A stretch of DNA of 64,000 nucleotides, taken from contig NZ_ATTQ01000010.1 of the NCBI RefSeq assembly GCF_000419765.1, positions 124,154-188,153 of the forward strand. The letters run 5' to 3'. The notes beneath the pieces are model-generated. The model searched no databases, was not told the origin of the DNA, and worked only from the letters and a program-made list of their open reading frames with translations. The position numbers were made by a program, and so were the translations under genes. Positions 62,366 to 64,000 of the stretch are shown here, piece by piece; the first letter of the stretch is position 1, and each line of letters starts with the position of its first letter. This DNA is from Rhizobium mongolense USDA 1844 (GTDB lineage: Bacteria > Pseudomonadota > Alphaproteobacteria > Rhizobiales > Rhizobiaceae).

Positions 62366-62672
62366 CGGTCAACTCTCCTGACAAAAACGGCGAAACAAGC
62401 CGCGCGAGACGCAGCGGCAGAGCGAATTAAACTGAAACATGATCTGCAGGTGAGGTTTTGATGCCATCATGGCAGGGAACGGCCCGGGCGGACCGCTGCA
62501 ATCACCGCGAAGCTATGGGCACCGGCTTTAAATTTGCTTAATCTGTACTGCCCAAAATTTGGGGAGGAATTGTTTCCACGCGCTTCGCATTTCCTCGAAA
62601 TGCCCTGGTCTCATCTGCGGCGACGGCAACAAAAGGCTTGCAAGCAGCGGCTTTGCCGGTCATGGACAGCCG
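62366..62672. other. Divergent promoter region, chemoreceptor and tlyA
   Basis: 307 bases with no supportable gene. The chemoreceptor promoter (minus) and the tlyA start region (plus) must be here. A 13-base palindrome TGCCATCATGGCA occurs at 62462-62474. No recognised regulator site is clear. Confidence 0.4.
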
Positions 62673-63419
62673 ATGTCCGATCAGAATACCCAGCGCCTCG
62701 ACCAGCTTCTCGTGAGCCTCGGCCTTTTTTCCAGCCGCTCGCGGGCACGCGATGCCGTAAGCCGTGGCACAGTGAAGGTCGGCGGCGCTGTCGTGACAAA
62801 GCCGGGCGCTCTCTTTGCCGAGGACGCCGTAATCGAGGTCGATGATCCGGCACAGGATTACGTCTCCCGTGCCGCGCTCAAGCTCATTGCGGCGCTCGAT
62901 CATTTCCATCTCTGTCCGGCAGGCCACCACTGTCTCGACATCGGTGCTTCGACAGGCGGCTTCACGGAAGTGCTGCTGGAGCGCGACGCGGCACATGTGA
63001 CCGCCATCGATGTCGGTCACGGGCAGATGCATCCGCGCATCGCAGGCGATCCGCGGGTCACGAATATCGAGGGGCTGAACGCCCGCAATTTGACGGCAGA
63101 GGATATCGGCCGGCCAACCACCTTCGTCGTGTCGGATGTTTCGTTCATTTCGCTGAAGCTCGCGCTGGCGCCTGCGTTGCAGATCGCCGAGCCTGGCGCC
63201 ATTGCAGCGCTTTTGGTAAAGCCGCAATTCGAAGCCGGACGCGAAGCGATCGGCAAGGGCGGACTGTTGAAGGACCCCTCCTCCGCGCCTGCGGTCGCGG
63301 CGGAGCTCGAGCGCTGGTTCGCCGAAGACATGGGCTGGAAGAGCCTTGGGCTCATCGCTTCGCCGATCGCCGGCGGCGACGGCAATCAGGAATTTCTACT
63401 CGCAGGAACGAAGCCGTGA
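62673..63419 (+). CDS. tlyA: TlyA-family rRNA 2'-O-methyltransferase
   Basis: 248 residues from ATG 62673. An S4 RNA-binding domain (about 7-65, QRLDQLLVSLGLFSSRSRARD) precedes an FtsJ-like methyltransferase with the SAM site CLDIGASTGGFTEVLLE and VSDVSFISLKLAL. TlyA methylates 16S and 23S rRNA in other bacteria and affects capreomycin sensitivity; which site is modified here is inferred. The stop overlaps the GTG of the next gene by four bases (GTGA). Confidence 0.93.
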   Translation: MSDQNTQRLDQLLVSLGLFSSRSRARDAVSRGTVKVGGAVVTKPGALFAEDAVIEVDDPAQDYVSRAALKLIAALDHFHLCPAGHHCLDIGASTGGFTEVLLERDAAHVTAIDVGHGQMHPRIAGDPRVTNIEGLNARNLTAEDIGRPTTFVVSDVSFISLKLALAPALQIAEPGAIAALLVKPQFEAGREAIGKGGLLKDPSSAPAVAAELERWFAEDMGWKSLGLIASPIAGGDGNQEFLLAGTKP

Positions 63420-64000
63420 GCACCGAAACAGTCACCATCCAGAAACTCGGCGGCCAGGGCGACGGCATTGCCGACGGCGCGGATGGCCCGATTTACGTGC
63501 CCTTCTCACTGCCCGGCGAAAGCGTGGCGATCGCGCGTGTCAAGAACCACGGCACGATCATGTCGATTGCCAAGCCTTCGGTCGACCGGCAGGATCCGCC
63601 CTGCCGCCATTTCGGCCCGGATGGCGTCAACGGAACTTGCGGCGGCTGCACGCTGCAGCACATGGCGGATCAGCCCTACCGGACCTTCAAGCGGCAGCTG
63701 GTGATCGACGCCCTGAAATCGAAGGGCATATCGGCCGAGGTCGGCGAACTCGTCCCGGCACATCCCGGCGAGCGGCGGCGCGTCGTCTTTGCGGCACGCA
63801 AGACCGAGAAGGATATGCTGATCGGCTTCAACCAGGCCGAAAGCCACCATATCGTTGCGATCGAGGAATGTCCTATCTCGTCGGCGGCGATCCTTGCACG
63901 GCTGCCGGCGATCAAGGCAATTGGCGCAGCGCTTGCGACCAGCGCCGAGGCCTTTCGCATTTCGGTTCTCGAAACACTTTCCGGGCTCGATCTCGCCGTC
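63416..64000 (+). CDS. TrmA/RlmD-family RNA m5U methyltransferase, N-terminal part
   Basis: Starts at GTG 63416 and continues beyond the window (195 codons seen). A TRAM-like RNA-binding start (VTIQKLGGQGDGIAD...VPFSLPGESV) is followed by the 4Fe-4S cluster cysteines in CRHFGPDGVNGTCGGC, typical of RlmD/RumA-type enzymes. The SAM domain lies outside the window. It is translationally coupled to tlyA by the GTGA overlap. Confidence 0.9.
   Translation, partial: MSTETVTIQKLGGQGDGIADGADGPIYVPFSLPGESVAIARVKNHGTIMSIAKPSVDRQDPPCRHFGPDGVNGTCGGCTLQHMADQPYRTFKRQLVIDALKSKGISAEVGELVPAHPGERRRVVFAARKTEKDMLIGFNQAESHHIVAIEECPISSAAILARLPAIKAIGAALATSAEAFRISVLETLSGLDLAV

Overview
The window reads as a piece of the main chromosome of a fast-growing Rhizobium (R. 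etli/leguminosarum-like; Agrobacterium is the nearest alternative). This is inferred from high-GC codon use, proteins with strongly rhizobial signatures (DUF1344, DUF983, an IalB-family protein, BioMNY, a RibB with a non-catalytic C-terminal domain, the ctaCDB-coxF-ctaGE order), GntR/FCD regulators, alphaproteobacterial-type Zur boxes, and the short inverted repeats that litter rhizobial intergenic regions. No rRNA, tRNA, CRISPR array, prophage or intact insertion sequence was seen. Gene density is high, and long antisense open frames are codon-bias shadows.

Layout. 0-8 kb: HAD phosphatase, lipoprotein, thrC, M16 peptidase, GNAT acetyltransferase and a membrane PAS-GGDEF-EAL protein whose GGDEF half is degenerate. 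8-13 kb: zinc metallopeptidase, YqgE, DsbD-alpha-like protein, peroxiredoxin, and an SDR/HxlR divergent pair around a perfect inverted repeat. 13.4-16.1 kb: a zinc ABC importer behind two tandem Zur boxes, with an overlooked 40-residue membrane peptide as its first cistron. 16.1-19.8 kb: Dabb protein, NAD-dependent formate dehydrogenase, GntR regulator, alpha/beta hydrolase. 19.8-23.4 kb: a five-gene amino-acid ABC transporter operon led by its own GntR regulator.

23.6-34.4 kb is mostly minus strand. It holds the aa3 cytochrome oxidase operon (ctaC, ctaD, ctaB, coxF-like, ctaG, ctaE), then DUF983, SURF1, ispH, thrB, rnhA and an endonuclease-like gene. A plus-strand phosphotransferase-like kinase gene sits inside this series. 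34.7-45 kb: IalB-family protein, tldD, GNAT, a frameshifted MazG-like gene, a D,D-carboxypeptidase with SPOR domain, polysaccharide deacetylase, pdxH, surface lipoprotein, J-domain protein, fabI, a histidine phosphatase and a DUF1344 protein. 45-54 kb: a large sensor GGDEF-EAL protein with intact motifs, aroC, ribB, a YcaQ-like glycosylase and the bioMNY biotin importer. 54-64 kb: thioesterase, HDAC-like deacetylase, xseB, SDR, pirin, dxs, an AraC-family pseudogene, a chemoreceptor, tlyA and a truncated TrmA/RlmD-type methyltransferase.

Most of the window is core metabolism: threonine (thrB, thrC), MEP isoprenoids (dxs, ispH), heme/copper oxidase assembly, B6, riboflavin, biotin and chorismate. 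The main points for a second look are the zinc-operon leader membrane peptide, the two decayed genes (MazG-like and AraC), the contrasting c-di-GMP enzymes, the palindromic operators at four regulator or metabolic genes, and the kinase gene that splits the cytochrome oxidase gene series.
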